The notes: generated by a model not told the origin, from the letters alone. Shown: positions 11,301 to 25,000, numbered from the stretch's first letter. The stretch is 64,000 bases of DNA from Pomacea canaliculata (GCF_003073045.1 NC_037593.1:12036735-12100734); one strand, 5' to 3'. Numbers and translations are program-made.

Positions 11301-14300
11301 GGGTTCACGGAGACCAGAGGTGTATAAAAGCTTTCCAAACAGCGCAATGTGGGACTGGGAGTGGGAAAAGGGGGTGACAAAAATGCGGGCCATTGTCTTT
11401 ATCAGCTCGACACAAGACACGCCAAAATTATTACTCACATCTTCATAATCACCTTAAGAACCTTCAGTCTACCTATTTTTGAACGCTTCTTTTCAAGGGT
11501 TCTGCCTATGTCCCACTTAAGAGCGAAACACATTGTCGCTGATAGTGTATAATGCCTCTCAAGAACTCGCGGTGTACATTTACATGCGGAGATACTAACA
11601 CCGGAAGTCAGCGTCTGCATGAAAGTTTCGTATAAGCGTGGTGTTCAGTTAACGTGTTCGCATGCTTGACGGATTACCAGTGAACGAATATGAGATAATA
11701 ATCTCTCTTTCTCTCTCACTCTCACGCAAGCACACATACGCAAAAATTTCCTCTTTCGATGATATGTAAGTGGGTGAGTAACATCGTACAGTGTAAAAGC
11801 TCGAGGAAATAGGTGTCTTGAGGATAAGCAAGGTGAGATTTACACCGATGTGGATTATGTCTTCATGCTTGCTGGATGCTTCAACTCTTGACAACGTACT
11901 CCGTTGCGGTCATATTCGATTCATCAAGCTGTTTTCATATGATATTTCCCAACTGGTTCCGCTACCATTCATATTTTAATATTTATAACAGAGCCGAAAA
12001 CTTTATGCAAATTGACGAACAAAAAATAGAAGTTACTTTTTAAAACTTTATTAGTCAGGACACGTAAATCATATATAAAAGTCGACAACACTTCATCAAT
12101 ATAACAGTCGGGGAAAGTATTAAGTGACATGATTCGTTACAAATAGGTAAATATTGGTAGCAGAAATCTGCACATACCGAGAATTGTAGGTCGATCTGTA
12201 TCCTGTATTGTTCTTACCACTCCCGCGTCCCAGGCAGCGGCAAGCCCACCTACAGCACGTCCGTGCCCACAGTGTGTCAATGCAGAGGACTTTTGGTTAA
12301 TGTTCTTCGTCGACTGATGACTGGTTTGGTTTTCACGAGGGCGCGAGTGACAAATAGTCCACACCTGGACGGGAAGTATGCTATATACAAGTATGCACTT
12401 AACCAGAAATGTAACAAGAGCTTCGTCATACAGAGGGTATGTGTACATATGCTCGCTAACGCAATAGTCATTGAGTTTCAACGACGAATAAACTGAGCCA
12501 AGAGTACTTGTAGCCGGTGTACATTAAACAAAGACAGGTATAAAAAAAGAGAGAGAGAGTGGAGAAAACCTTTATCGAAAGAACAAAGAAAACAAGATAT
12601 TTAAGTGATGGCTCTGGTAATTCTCATTAGATTAAATATTTTGTTGTGAACACCTGATCAGTTGTCTTTACTGATTTACATATTATTTTGATCTATTATA
12701 TAACAATGAAGACTTGGGGATAGATGGTTCGGATTTTGAAAATCCATGAAAAAATTGTATGAAAGAACAGAAGAAGGGAAAAAGACCACCCACACCCTTA
12801 AGCTTGCCAACCTTGTAAACTGGACATGCATAAGTTTTCGAGGAATGTAATCAATGAACCTTATTTAAGTAAGCACCACAAATGATAGTATTATTTTTCA
12901 TGTTCTCTGTGCACTTTTAAAATGTGGTACATAGATTCTGCCACTAACTTAAATAATTTACCTTACCCTGCACACTCATGTATATGGTATTTGGTATATC
13001 GATTCATATTTCTAGTATTTCTGTGCCACAAACGTGTTATGTTTGCTGTATCTAATGTGATTATTTTGCACGTTGTGTACAATTTAATCTCTGACATTTG
13101 TTACCAACCTGTATAATTTGCTTTGCTTATGTTTTATATTGGACTGTGGTATATCTCTCTTAAATTTTTATGATACCGGCCATCATAATTTGCATTGCCT
13201 CATATGCATGTATTGTAGTAGTGTACATCTTTTACATTTGTGTCTCTAACATGTATAATTTGCTTTGTCCCTTATTAAACAGTGTGTACATATCTCTTGC
13301 ATTTGTATAATTTGCTGTTCCTTGTATGAATATATTGCATGCTGTGTACATTCATATCTCTTATGGTCATAATTTTCAGTTCTTTGAAATATAATTTTCT
13401 CCCTAAATCGAGAAATTTCGTTTATGTGCGGATTATAGTCGTAATTATGTTGCCTGCAAAATGGAACAAGAGGAATAGATAGAAAATGGAACACAAGAAA
13501 AAAAAAAAAATTACTAGTTTACATGACACATTGATCTTATAACAGTTATGGCAGAAGTTATCATGTGCAGAAGTAGATAAGGAACATCTATAACTACTGT
13601 TTATATATTCCTGCTGGAGCCATGTAGAAAGGAATAAAAAAGATATTACTATTATTGAACCACCATTTAACCAGTAGCTGACAAAATTTTGTAATGCCAA
13701 AGCTTGAAAAGATACGCCTGAAAAAGGTCCACGTGGAAACATTCTACTCGCTATAGAAGCAGTTCGATGAAGTGAATGACCGTTAGCTCTGCTCATCACA
13801 TTCTCTGTTACTGGAGTACAAGTTGTAATCCTTGAGACGTTCACTTTACTGTTTGCGAGTCTGTATTATGCATGCATGCGCACGATCTGAAACTATAGTA
13901 AAGGTATACCGAAATGGCATTTTCGAGGCTGAGTGTGCTCACTTTTCAGAGCAAGCGTTCACACGGCATCCTTGAAATGACGATGTTTTCAATTTGCTCT
14001 GCTTGGTAGATTAAAAAAAGTTTGGAATCAAGTTGTAAAGTTTAACATAAACATTTTAATAAATCAAAACCAAAACACTGTCAGTGACCTCACTGGAGAC
14101 AAAATTAGGAGCAGACGTACGTATGATCAGGGTCGATCAACCATGTAGAGTTGTATATAATGCAAAACATTCCAGCCTCACCCACTCCCTTACACATACA
14201 CGCATACGGACAAGCACACATTCTGTTTTCCGCATATGACAAGTTGGTGTAATTTGTATTCCGTGCTGTAGCTGTAGTTGATATTCTTGCTGAAGCAAAC

Positions 14301-14979
14301 TTGCAATCTTTCCCCTATACCTACTCTTTGTACGATGTAGATATATTGTTCACATGTATCTGTGTTTTTTTTTTCTCTCTCTCTTTACCGCAATGAAGTA
14401 GATGCACTATTATTTAGCTGATAATATAGGGGTCTAGCTGTGCATCAGATGCAAACTTGACATTGACCTTGCAATGCAGTGCATAGACTCTATATATATA
14501 TAACTGCGTGCTTTGACAAAGTGTCTACGTGCCGTTGTGAACTCATTATAGCTTCTGCTAAATCTGCGCTCATTCTTATGATTCTTGATGAGCAGACACG
14601 GACATTCACGTTTGTAGCTTCCTAGTCAGTGTATGCACGAACGTGTAAGTACTCATGTATACTTTTAGCATATTCCTATCTATGAGCTGGTTTAGTTATT
14701 TTCGGGTGTCCGAGCGAAATCTGTTCTGTCTTATCTCTGAAGTCATTTCCGCTCGTGCATTTGTCTGGCTCGCAAGTAAACCAGTTTTATGCGTATACGC
14801 GATTTATCTTCGAGCTTGTATAATTACTTTTTGTTGCAAATGTTCAGTTCATGGGACATTTAATAACCCTAGTACACTGTACATGAAACCAACAGATCAA
14901 GGGAAAGAACCTGACTTGAATTCCTTAATTTGGTAAGAGTTCTTTCCCCTCGCTACAAGTGGCATTGAAATTTCTGAAT
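11301..14979. other. Noncoding stretch, no supported gene
   Basis: Short open frames exist on both strands, but none has splice signals, domains or repeats of known genes. Between about 12,920 and 13,400 a degenerate tandem pattern around TGTATAATTTGCTTTG and GTGTACAT..TCTCTT recurs every 60-70 bp or so. CT- and TA-rich microsatellite patches lie near 14,370 and 14,492. Confidence 0.45.
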
Positions 14980-15496
14980 GGTTTGCGGCTTTATTATTGT
15001 TGTTGTTTTTGTGTGCAGATATCGGTAGTTATAGACGATATAGACATAACCTTTACATTAAAAAAAATTCCAAAACCAATCCGTTACTTAATTATTCTCT
15101 AGCAAAGTACGCGATTCACACCTGCAATCAACGAGCGCTGCTAACATGCAGTGTACTACGTACGTCACGTTGGTACACCATTCACAACATTGCCAGTCAG
15201 AGAGACAGATCGGGTTATTCGGACGTTGAAAGTCTGCATTTCTCGTGGTAAAGTAGCAGTTTTTCAGAACCACGAGAAATTTATACTGTCAGCGTCCGAA
15301 TAATCCGAACTGTCGCTCATTCTGTCTGATTGGTGTTGACTGCACTGTTACACTGAATGCACTGTTATTGGCGCTCGTTGATCGAAGGTGCGAATCATAG
15401 CGGGTTATTAACGAATGGGTTTCGGAAGCTGAAATTTACTGGTTAGTTTTATATCGCCTATATTTACTTATATCTTAAACAAAAAAATAGCAAACC
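14980..15496. repeat. large imperfect inverted repeat (foldback), about 517 bp
   Basis: The two arms pair from GGTTTGC (14980-14986) / GCAAACC (15490-15496) inward to a perfect inner stem TTTCTCGTGG (15239-15248) / CCACGAGAAA (15270-15279), leaving a 21-nt loop. Shared blocks along the arms include GGTTATTCGGACG against CGTCCGAATAATCC, CAACGAGCGC against GCGCTCGTTG, and TATAGACGATATAG against TATCGCCTATA. The arms have diverged, so it is old. No clear target duplication is seen. It could be a foldback transposon or a locally inverted duplication. Confidence 0.8.
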
Positions 15497-15788
15497 GTTA
15501 AGGTTGGTCTTTAATGTCAACGCATTTTTAGGGCGATTGTGTTGTTGTTAACTTCGGCGATTACTTTATGTCATAGTCACAATTTCTTCTTTTGGTCGCT
15601 ATATTAATGAAACAACAGAATAAAAGAGATTTTATTTTTTACTGAAACATTTTAAGCTAAAACATTAGAAAAAACTTCACCTGTACGATGTAAAGAAACT
15701 ACAATAAATAATCCTCCCCCCCTCTCTCTAACACACGCACAAAGAGCGAGCAAATATTACAGACTTATCCACCTGTTTCAGGTGAGAG

Positions 15789-18700
15789 ATGGCGGCCTTG
15801 ATGTCAGTTGCAGCTGTGGTGCTGGTAGCGGTGACAGCTTTGGTGGTCGTCATACTGCTTCCCGAGTCTCCAACTCCACTCACAACCTCCATTGATGCAG
15901 AATACGATTATATTATAGGTGAGGAACTAATGAATCAATCATAGGAACTAATGAATAGGTCATTATGTTGTATATGTCCACCCAAGTGATAAACTAATGA
16001 ACAGATGAAACTTATAATAACTGTTATGTTGCCCACCCAAGTACGTTAAGGTGTGAGACACCAACATCATCTTCACGTTGTCCGTCATTAATCTCAGATT
16101 CATCGTTGACCCTTGATAGACAAGTTACACCTGTCTGTCTGTCTGCATGAGTTCTGTAAGATCTGTAAGATCGTGGACACCAGCAACCCCTTTCTCACAA
16201 CAGTCAAGTGGCGTTTGCTGGTCTGTTTTGGCCACGTGATCTGGCACTCTATCCTAAGACCTTATTTACCTTGGATGAGGTCGACGCTGACAGGAATTGC
16301 TGACTTCCGCTCGACAGTCTTAAGTTTTGTTCAGCCACTATGTGTCTATCCAATTGCTCCCTCCGACAACCAGTACCAGCATAACCATTCCTCAACTGCT
16401 ACCAGACAAGAGATAAATGAATGAAAAGCAAGTCTAGCACGAGAGTTGCCAGAGCTGTGTAATAACCTTACTGTCGCGTATACTATAATAGATGTATATT
16501 GTCACAGTGATGCACTCAAACCGGAGCAAGAGAATTAAGGGAGAAAATTCAGGTGGAATACCAACCGTGCCAAACAAGATTTTGTCTGCGTTGCAATGTA
16601 CATTGTCATGCTTTACGATTACATTATTTATTTGTATAATTGCACACTAAATGAATACCACGTCTGAGATGCCGTTTGTTTTTCATGTGCTTTAGTGGGG
16701 GCGGGGTCAGCGGGCTGCGTGCTGGCCAGTCGGCTGTCCGAAGATGATGACGTGCGTGTCTTGCTGCTGGAGGCGGGGCCAGACGACCAGGGCGTGACAG
16801 ATTTTTCTGTTCCTCTTTATGGCGCGCAGCATATGTGGACCAAAGACTTCAGCTGGGACTTTTACATTGAATCGCAGAACCACAGCCTAGAAGGCTATAA
16901 ACAAAAGGTGACAGATGGATTAGAGAACACACACACAGTGTTGATATTCATGTACCCTTGTATTAGAGTACAGACTTATATAGTATTTATGATCTGATTT
17001 ATTTAATTACAGATGAGTGATCTATAAATCTCATAAGTGATGTGACGGAGAAAAGGATAAAGAGAGAGAATTAGGTGTGAATGTATTAGCCTATGCAAAG
17101 TACGAAGTGGATAACTGTGTGCGCGCGCGTGCGTGTGTACATGCATGCGTATTCAATATTATATAGCATTTTGGATGTGTATGTTTTACATAAATATAAT
17201 AACGTGTACGTATTCGATATTGTATGAGACTTACATTGTATATTACATGCATAATTGACAGAAAATCTCTGATAAGGTGAAAGAAACAATTATCTTGCAT
17301 CTCTCATCCTTTTTCAACTCGAGCACATATAGAAAAATGCAGGCACACACATTGACGTTCACACGCGCGCACACACACACACACAAATCAAATATTTGTT
17401 TTCAGTATTGAGAAGAAATGTTTGTCATGTGCAAAACCAAACATTTGTCTACTTTCTTTTTCCACAAAGAAAATGGTATGGCCACGAGGAAAGGTTCTGG
17501 GGGGAAGTTCCAACCTCAATGGCATGATCTACATCCGGGGCAGTCGCCATGATTATGATAATGGGCCAAAGCCGGTGCGGAAGGCTGGAGTTACCAGGAT
17601 GTATTGCCTTATTTCTTGAAGTCGGAAGACATACTCAGTCCTGATTTGTTGGATTCCAGTACGAGCTGAGCGTAACAGATTTATTTTCTCAAAAAGATAA
17701 TGCTTGCAAGATTCTAAAAAAAGTGTGAGAGAGATAGAGGTAAATAAACGAGAGAAAAGTTAAGCAAATATATGTATCGGGATTTCTAAGATACATTCGT
17801 TAACAAATGCTTTCCATCTGGACTCAGCACTTTTTGAAATTTTTTTTCTCATCTCCTTCCAGTAAAGCGATGTTACTATAATAAATCATGATATAGATTG
17901 CGCTGTCTTCGCAGAGTACCATGGGAAAGGAGGCCCTCTAAAGGTGGATATTCCGGACACCACACAACTTGCACAAGAGGTCTTACTTGCTGGAAAGGAG
18001 CTGGGCTACCCCGAGGTGGATCCCAACGGCGAGACTATGCTAGGTGAGACGGTGTTCATTTAATATCGAGTCGGTTAAAAAATATTTTTTGGTCTCTATA
18101 TTAGAAGGTCAGAAGGATGAGCAGACGGGGGGTGAGGAAGAGAAAAGCAATGCTTGTAGGACCGGAAGTTTATGCATTTAAATGGGCAACATATTTAAAT
18201 ATTTTTTCGTTTAGGATAAGATGTTTAGCTTATTTCCCAACCTCATTCTCTGATTGTCGTAATTTTTTGTTCAGATTTAACCTGTTTCTTTCAGGTTTCA
18301 GCAAGGTTTCACTGAGGTTTTCTTGGTGATTAGAGAAAAAAGCTAGCACCCGTTAGTTTACAGCGAAAGCAACATAGTTCGCAACCCTCTCATCACCCCG
18401 AAATCGTCTCTCTTTATTTTCACGTTGCTGTCTTCAGATCAAAGTTCACGCTGACCTACCCGTGGGTGATAACCTGCAGGATCACCTCTTTATGGACATC
18501 GGTATTAGCATCAACGAGTCCATCGGTGCGACCGAGGAGAAGGCAAGCAGTTTGTGGGAGCGTGCCAAGTACTGGCTCTTTGGGAAAGGTAACTTACTTT
18601 TTTTCCAAAAGAATCTACGGTAACTGTTAAGTTCTCAGCTTTATTTGTGTCAGGAGACCTTTCCCATCAAATTTCAAACTGATAGTTTTACTACATGGAA

Positions 18701-21003
18701 TGCACTTCTGACTAAAGCAATTTGTTCTCTAGAAATACTGACCTCTTTCACCTTCCCCCAAAGAAACTATTGATTTTTTTTAGACATATTCTTTTTTTCT
18801 GTCCTTAGGAATCCTCAGCTCCACGTACACCATAGAGACCCTTGCTTTCTTTGCCACCAATGAAGAAAAAAGACAGCTGGGATGGCCAGATGTTCAGCTT
18901 CATGTGTTTACTTCCCTTTCCATTATTGCTCCCCACATTCTAACTGAGGAGGTGAGAAAAAGACATCCATCCAATCAATCAAGGCAGCTAGAGAAACAAA
19001 CTTTGTTTTTTTTCTGGTAATTTCTGAATGATAATTTGTATGAGTGCCTGAAGAGTGAAAATGTGACAAACGCAATAAAGATCACGAAAGTGTGAACGAG
19101 AACAGCCTTCGACTGAATCTCCGTTAGGATTTAGCCACGCCTTACTCGACACCTTTGCTGTTGTTCGTAGAACCTACAACGACAGTCTGGAAGAAAAAAT
19201 AAAGTCGGACTGTCATGCTTATCCACGCTGCTGAACTCTCTCAGCGTGGGGTCACTGCGCCTGCGCAGTGGGAATCCTCTGGATGACCCCGTCATTGACC
19301 CGCACTATTTAGAGAGGTCAGAGGACGTGGAGGTCATTCTGTACGGTAAGTGAGGCACTGACCACTCGTCCTTCCGTTCTTCCTTTATAGCTTCCTCCTC
19401 TCCAAGCTATTTAAAGACTACTTACTAAAGCTGTAGAAAGAGGAAATTGTAAGACCTCTAACATATTTTACCATGTGTTCAGTTTAACAATAAAAAATAT
19501 TTTTTGACATCATTTTTATGCTTTAAAGGTCAAGTAAAACATTTTATCAGAATTGAAGGAGCTATTATGTGTGTGTGTGTGTTTATATATAAATAATACG
19601 TTTAAAATTATTTCAACGTCAGGTATAAAAGTCTGTAAGGAGCTGATGAACACTTCTGCTTTACGGAAATTTGGAGCGGAACTGGCAGACAAACCAGTGA
19701 GCGCATGCGCGAAGACGTACGAGCTGGACTCTGACGATTACTGGCGCTGCGCCATTCGCTACTCCGTGCACACGTGCTACCACCCTACTGGCACGTGCAA
19801 AATGGGTGACGTCACTGACAACACCACGGTGGTCGACAGTCAGCTGAGGTAAAGGTTTGAGCTTCATTAGGTCCCAGCTCGCAAGACACTAGATTCTCCG
19901 GTTAGTCTGTGAAAAAAATTCTCTAACGCAAAGCTAATTAATTGCAGGACGCACTTTAATAAATCATGGCTCCTTTGCACAACCATAACCTTTTCCATCC
20001 TGGATACGACCTGTATGGTGTCGGAATGCTGCTGTGTTTATAATTATAAGCTTATCAATTGTGTACTAATTCCACTATTTTTATTTCGTCTTGAAACTCA
20101 GATAGATATTAAGTAATGTAGTGTTTTACCTAGACAAGTTAGTCTCAGAGACCTTGATCCACTACACTGCACTCATTTATGTCATGTGAGCGGTGCCACA
20201 GAAAACAATGTTTTATATAGTTTCTTACAGTGCAGTAGCAACTCTTATCAGATGTTTTTTTTTATCTGTATATGATAGATATTCCGCATATTATTCACAA
20301 TGCAAAATTGAACGCGGCAACTATCAGGTATACCTCTAAGGTATTCACATTTTTCGGGATTTATCGCATGCTTCATGTACTCACTGTGCAGACAAAGTAT
20401 TAACCGACATATTAAATAAAAGACACTCCTCCTGTAGTGACGTCATTACCAATCACATCGCGACTTTAAGTAGAAACGAAAAGAGAAAACGAAGAGTTAG
20501 TTCGTCTGACTTTGGACTATCTAGCAGCCACACGTTGGTTGACTATTATTAGAAAGTCATACCAAAAAAAAAAAAAAAATTAAAATAAAAAAAGATGAAC
20601 TTGGAGTTTGTGTAACTCCGATTATGCAGTTCCGCGAAAGACTTGAGAATGGACGAGTAACAACTTGAGGGGACTGCTCTTTATCTTTTTTTTGTCTCGA
20701 CTTGCTCGACAAAAACCTATAAAGACTTGTTCAAGCTCGACTCTCGTGGTACGTAATGACTGTATCTTAGGCATCATAAAGACATTGTCTAATCACGAAA
20801 TCCAACAGTTATTTGCTACAGTTATCTTCTCGCAGTATGACACCTTGACCTGTCCTGTTGTGTTTAGGGTCAAAGGCATCCGCGGCCTGCGTGTGGCGGA
20901 CGCCTCCATCATGCCCACCATAGTCTCCGGCAACACCAACGCCCCCGTCATCATGATCGCGGAAAAAGCCGCCGACCTCATCCGAGGCCGCTCCGCCGTG
21001 TGA
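15789..21003 (+). pseudogene. GMC oxidoreductase copy 1 (broken: frameshift plus exon 5 deletion)
   Basis: It has the family's 10-exon layout with one exon missing. Recognisable exons: 15789-15918, 16696-16907, 17470-17658, 17915-18043, (exon 5 absent), 18438-18588, 18809-18951, 19171-19345, 19623-19848 and 20868-21003. Splice sites are kept and codons line up with copy 2. Two lesions are visible. In exon 3, one base of the conserved Trp codon is missing near 17,562 (DYDN then out of frame), so exon 3 is 189 nt against 190 in the other copies, and a stop follows. Exon 5 is deleted: after its acceptor and first 12 nt (18295-18306) the sequence jumps to DNA that lies downstream of exon 5 in copies 3 and 4, so GMC signature 2 is gone. 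The active-site motif YHPTGTCKMG and the C-terminal SGNTNA remain. It is the most diverged copy and lacks the long shared upstream unit. A processed origin is ruled out by the introns. Confidence 0.85.
16200..16410 (+). repeat. LINE 3'-end fossil in intron 1 of copy 1
   Basis: It is homologous to 28,330-28,545 in copy 2. In one frame it reads LVCFGHVIWHSIL, similar to the [11 protein letters not shown] segment near the C-terminus of some non-LTR retrotransposon ORFs. Being shared by all four genes, it predates their duplication. Confidence 0.5.
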
Positions 21004-22073
21004 CGCCAGCAGCAGATCACGTGATGAATAATGTCTGGAAGAGGTGTTGAATACTTATATCGACATGACCTTGAACTGCTTGAAGCTTTTTCGTTGACTG
21101 ATCCTTCCTTTCCTTCATATTCCTCTTACTAACATTAAATTCATTCATTTGTGATCGATTGCATTCACCTACCACCAACCAATCCTCCGTTATCCAAGAA
21201 GCCTCCTCCTATTTATCATCCGTCATCCATGACCCACCCTTACACCACATCCATTATCACACATCTATTTTTCATTCTTCCTTCAGCTGTCATCTATTTG
21301 TTCATCATCCATCATCCACCCATCCAAAAAATCGTCCACCTATCCGTCATTTATCCAGAAAACTTTCCTCGACAGAAAGCTGATGTTTAAAAATTGTAAC
21401 GGCACATTTTACTGACTTTTAAACGACAGCCGTCTTGATTTTTACACCATTAGGTATTGTACAGCATGGTTAAATGCATGCAGGTTAAAATTATTAGTAA
21501 ATTTGTTGTTTGTATTTCGTCTTCCGTAAGTATTTAATCCCGGTGGCGAGGATGTGGCTAAGGGTGTGGAGAGAGAGAGGGAGAGAGTTGTGTGTACATG
21601 TGTGTGTGTGCTTGCATATTTGACTGTAAAGTGGATGGAGTTGTTCTACAGTTGCTATTAACCATCCACAGCGAGCTGCTCGTTTTTAAAGCATTTTTAC
21701 ATATTGCTTGAAGCAGATAAACAGTGTTTTAATATTGTCTCTTATCGCATATGAAGCGCTTGAGTCACATCAGACACTGACACGTGATGATGTTCGTTTT
21801 TGCGAGTCTTTTCAGAGCTTAGTATACTTCGGAAGCATCATCTTTTGAACCAGCAGACGCTAGTCCGCACAGAGATTTTGTAGTTTGTTCCTAACCTGTT
21901 GTCTGGAAATCTAGAAAAAGAAAAATGCATGATTTTCTGAAAGAAATGAAAAAGAAATTGTTCATTCTGTCTACCAGGTTGAGACAAATGTGACATGATA
22001 AACCGTGTGATGCTTATTGCTTACAAGGTTAAACAATTTAATGCTTACATTGATTACAATGTTAATTTACTAT
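21004..22073. other. Spacer downstream of copy 1
   Basis: No gene. It contains a CATC/CACC-rich degenerate simple repeat at about 21,170-21,350 and GA/GT runs near 21,570-21,610. At about 22,037-22,073 it begins a sequence (TTAATGCTTACATTGATTAC...) that recurs at about 40,145 and 55,990. Confidence 0.5.
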
Positions 22074-25000
22074 TTTCTCCCAAAACCTCTGGCATGAAAA
22101 TAAAAAAATCCAAAATACAGGAAAGCGATTGCTGGAATGAACAGTGGATACTATGAACAGTCACTAAATGTGTGGGCAAACGAAAAATATAAATAATCAC
22201 TGTTTAATTAAATAAAAAATGTTTATGTGTGAAAGTTGCCGAAGTATTTTGTTTTTGCCTCGTATCTAAGTCTAACGAGGCAGTGACAACTTCTTGTCCT
22301 TCTGTAACTCGGAGATGGCGGAAACAAAGAAATAAACCGATGACAGTCGCTGAAAGAACATCCACTGACTGGAATGGAACCAGCCGCTATGGTAGCCAGA
22401 CGGCGACGGCGCCACGTAGCTAGTGTAACACGTGATTGCCAACGACGGATTGAGTAACGAGAGGATTACATGTTGGTATCTGGGTCTAGACCAGTAACAA
22501 CCAGTATTGTGAGAATGTGCAAAACGGTATATATGAGCGAGAAACAGTGCGCGTGTGGGATAGAAATTTGCAGGTTCCTTCCTCACGCGAGGCTGCTGAC
22601 ATTTGTTTACAGAAACGTTCCGAAAAAAACAACAACCTGGTTTTAAAAAAGACTATGTCACGAAAACGTGTAAAATAATTTTTAGATAGTTAACCGTTTG
22701 AAGCAGAACAACATGTAACAACGTTTCTTAAAAGATAAGTTGACAAGTTACTGTTCAGATTAACACGGACAGTAAAAGTACAGTAAGTAGGACTGTAACG
22801 ATGACATGCTGCTACATGTGACACGGGCAAAGTGAGTGAGGCGGAACAATTGTGACAGTTGTAAGAACAGCCCAGACGTGAGTATCTAGTGAGAGATATC
22901 AAACACCACTTGCGTGGATCTGCAGACCCTTCCCTCCCCCCCCCCCAAAACACACTCTTTGTTCACACCCAACGCATGCGCAGTCTGCACCCAAACATTC
23001 ACCCTCTGACCTTGCTGACCTAGCGTCGTCAGTGCAGGTGCTTATACCTGGGAGAGCGAAATAAAAGAATTGGTTAATGTCAGTGTGAGAGGGATAAATA
23101 ATCGTGAGACTCCTGTCACAAGAAGGGAGGGAGCGGGTACCCAGTCTTACAAGCTGCTAGTGCAGAAGCGGTGCAGGGTGCATTGTGGCAGGGTGCATCG
23201 TAGGGACGGAATTTATTTTGCACGGGCCATCAAGGAGAGCCCCCAGTGAGAAACTGGTAAGATTTTTCTTTAACTGTCGCAGAATGTTACTGATGTCTGC
23301 ATGGTGCTGGTTAGAATCATGGTAACGGTGGTAGGTGAGAGGGCAAGATAATAGTCTTTGTAAGTATAAGGGATAAATCAGTGATAAGAATGTAATGCAT
23401 ACATCAAAGAAGGGTTAGATATTCCCAGGAAACGAGAGCGAACACAAAAAAGCCGAACATGTGTAGGAGACGATGTGTTAATGTTAAATGTCAAGATGGT
23501 CGACTCGGTGACAAGCCAGCGACAACATTAGTAATTGAAGGAGGGTTGTGTACCGACTTTTAGAAAAGTATTGTTTAGATAACGGATTGAGGTGCCCAGA
23601 GCGAACCAAGCGTGACTGTGGTCTTCCTGTTATAAGCGATGGATTGTTGTGGCTTCAGGGAGAAGCGTCTTGTTTCTGGTTATAAGGTCTATGGACAAAG
23701 CTTTACAACTTTAGAAACAAGACCCTCTTCCTTGAGCTCTCCATATTCCCCAATGCAACTACTTACCCTCGCTTCATAAGTAACAAAAAGTTTATGAAAT
23801 GCTAGAATCCTGGCTATAAACGGTATGTCACGGAATGTAATATACTTAATACTGTCTGAATGGAATGTCCATAAAACATGGCGACTGAGGTTTATTTTAG
23901 CGGGAAGTTTACTTTTGTTGATGTTATCTCATGAACCTGATCACGTATCTACAAAATTTACCTATATCCCCTCGCATGAAAACCTCGACAAAGGCAACAT
24001 ATTGCAACACATAATAATAAATATCTTTGAAGTATTAACACTTTTTTAAATGGATAGGAATATTCTTCAGGCATTTCAGGCTGAGTTGAGGTTCCTGGTT
24101 CGACACCACATGTGCAAACGTGTTTTCGTTAGAAATGATGTCTGTCGTCGGAATATGGCGACGAAGGCAACAGAATAAGTGTTAAGCTGCTATTGTTCTT
24201 TTTTGTTTGTTTGTTTGATTGTTTATTTACTCCGTGCACGAGTGATGGTCGGGTGAGGAAAACTAGCAACGACCTTCTGACACCGAGTCGCAACTTGAGA
24301 CTATAGGTGGCTGAAATATGAGGACATCTCGGCCTTGAACTGCAAGTGAACTGCAGGTTAACTGCAGGTTAACTACCACCAGTCCTATGATAATGGCTTC
24401 TGTGGAAAACAGTAAGACTGGGGAAACTTATGCAACGAAACGTTTGAGGCCAACATCTGTACGCCACTATTTAGGAGAGGTCGTATTGACAATCAAAACA
24501 GACAATTCATTAGTGTAACCAGTCTCACCTGCCCTTTAAGTGGTTACCCATGGATAGGCCAATAGTGCAAGAAACACAGAGCCAAAGAGATAGATCGGCT
24601 TTATTTTACCTCCATAAAGTAAATGGTATGATGGTGCCACATTTCTTGGTCAGTCAAAAGCCTTATTCCTCTTCGTAAGACCACAAGTGAATCGTAAAAT
24701 AAAATTATGAAAGAAAGACTGAATTACAGGAAAAGCTCACTGACTCCTCTCTGTCTCTCATTGAAGGAAAATCCCAATGCATCCGAAATTGTCAACTCCG
24801 ACTATTCATTATCTTAATCATCAAACTCTTTAGAAAACTGCCAACCCCTTCCCCTATCCTATATTTTTGCTTGAGAATGTTGACTAAAGTCTAATTTATT
24901 TACTATTTACTGGGAAATTTATTGAAAGTCTGTACGGAGTAATTAAATTATTTAAAATTGAATCATCTCAGATAAATTATTTCATTCTTAGACTGTTTCA

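Noticed and set aside
11349..11552. Plus-strand 67-codon gene after the TATAAAAG near 11,322
   Set aside because: Only a TATA-like match supports it; there is no domain, homologue or splice pattern.
13422..13844. 140-codon minus-strand frame
   Set aside because: Low-complexity hydrophobic stretches, no known domain, no convincing splice borders.
24060..24130. B-box-like GGTTCGACACC suggesting a tRNA SINE
   Set aside because: The sister units show this arises where an 85-bp block is absent, and there is no A box upstream.
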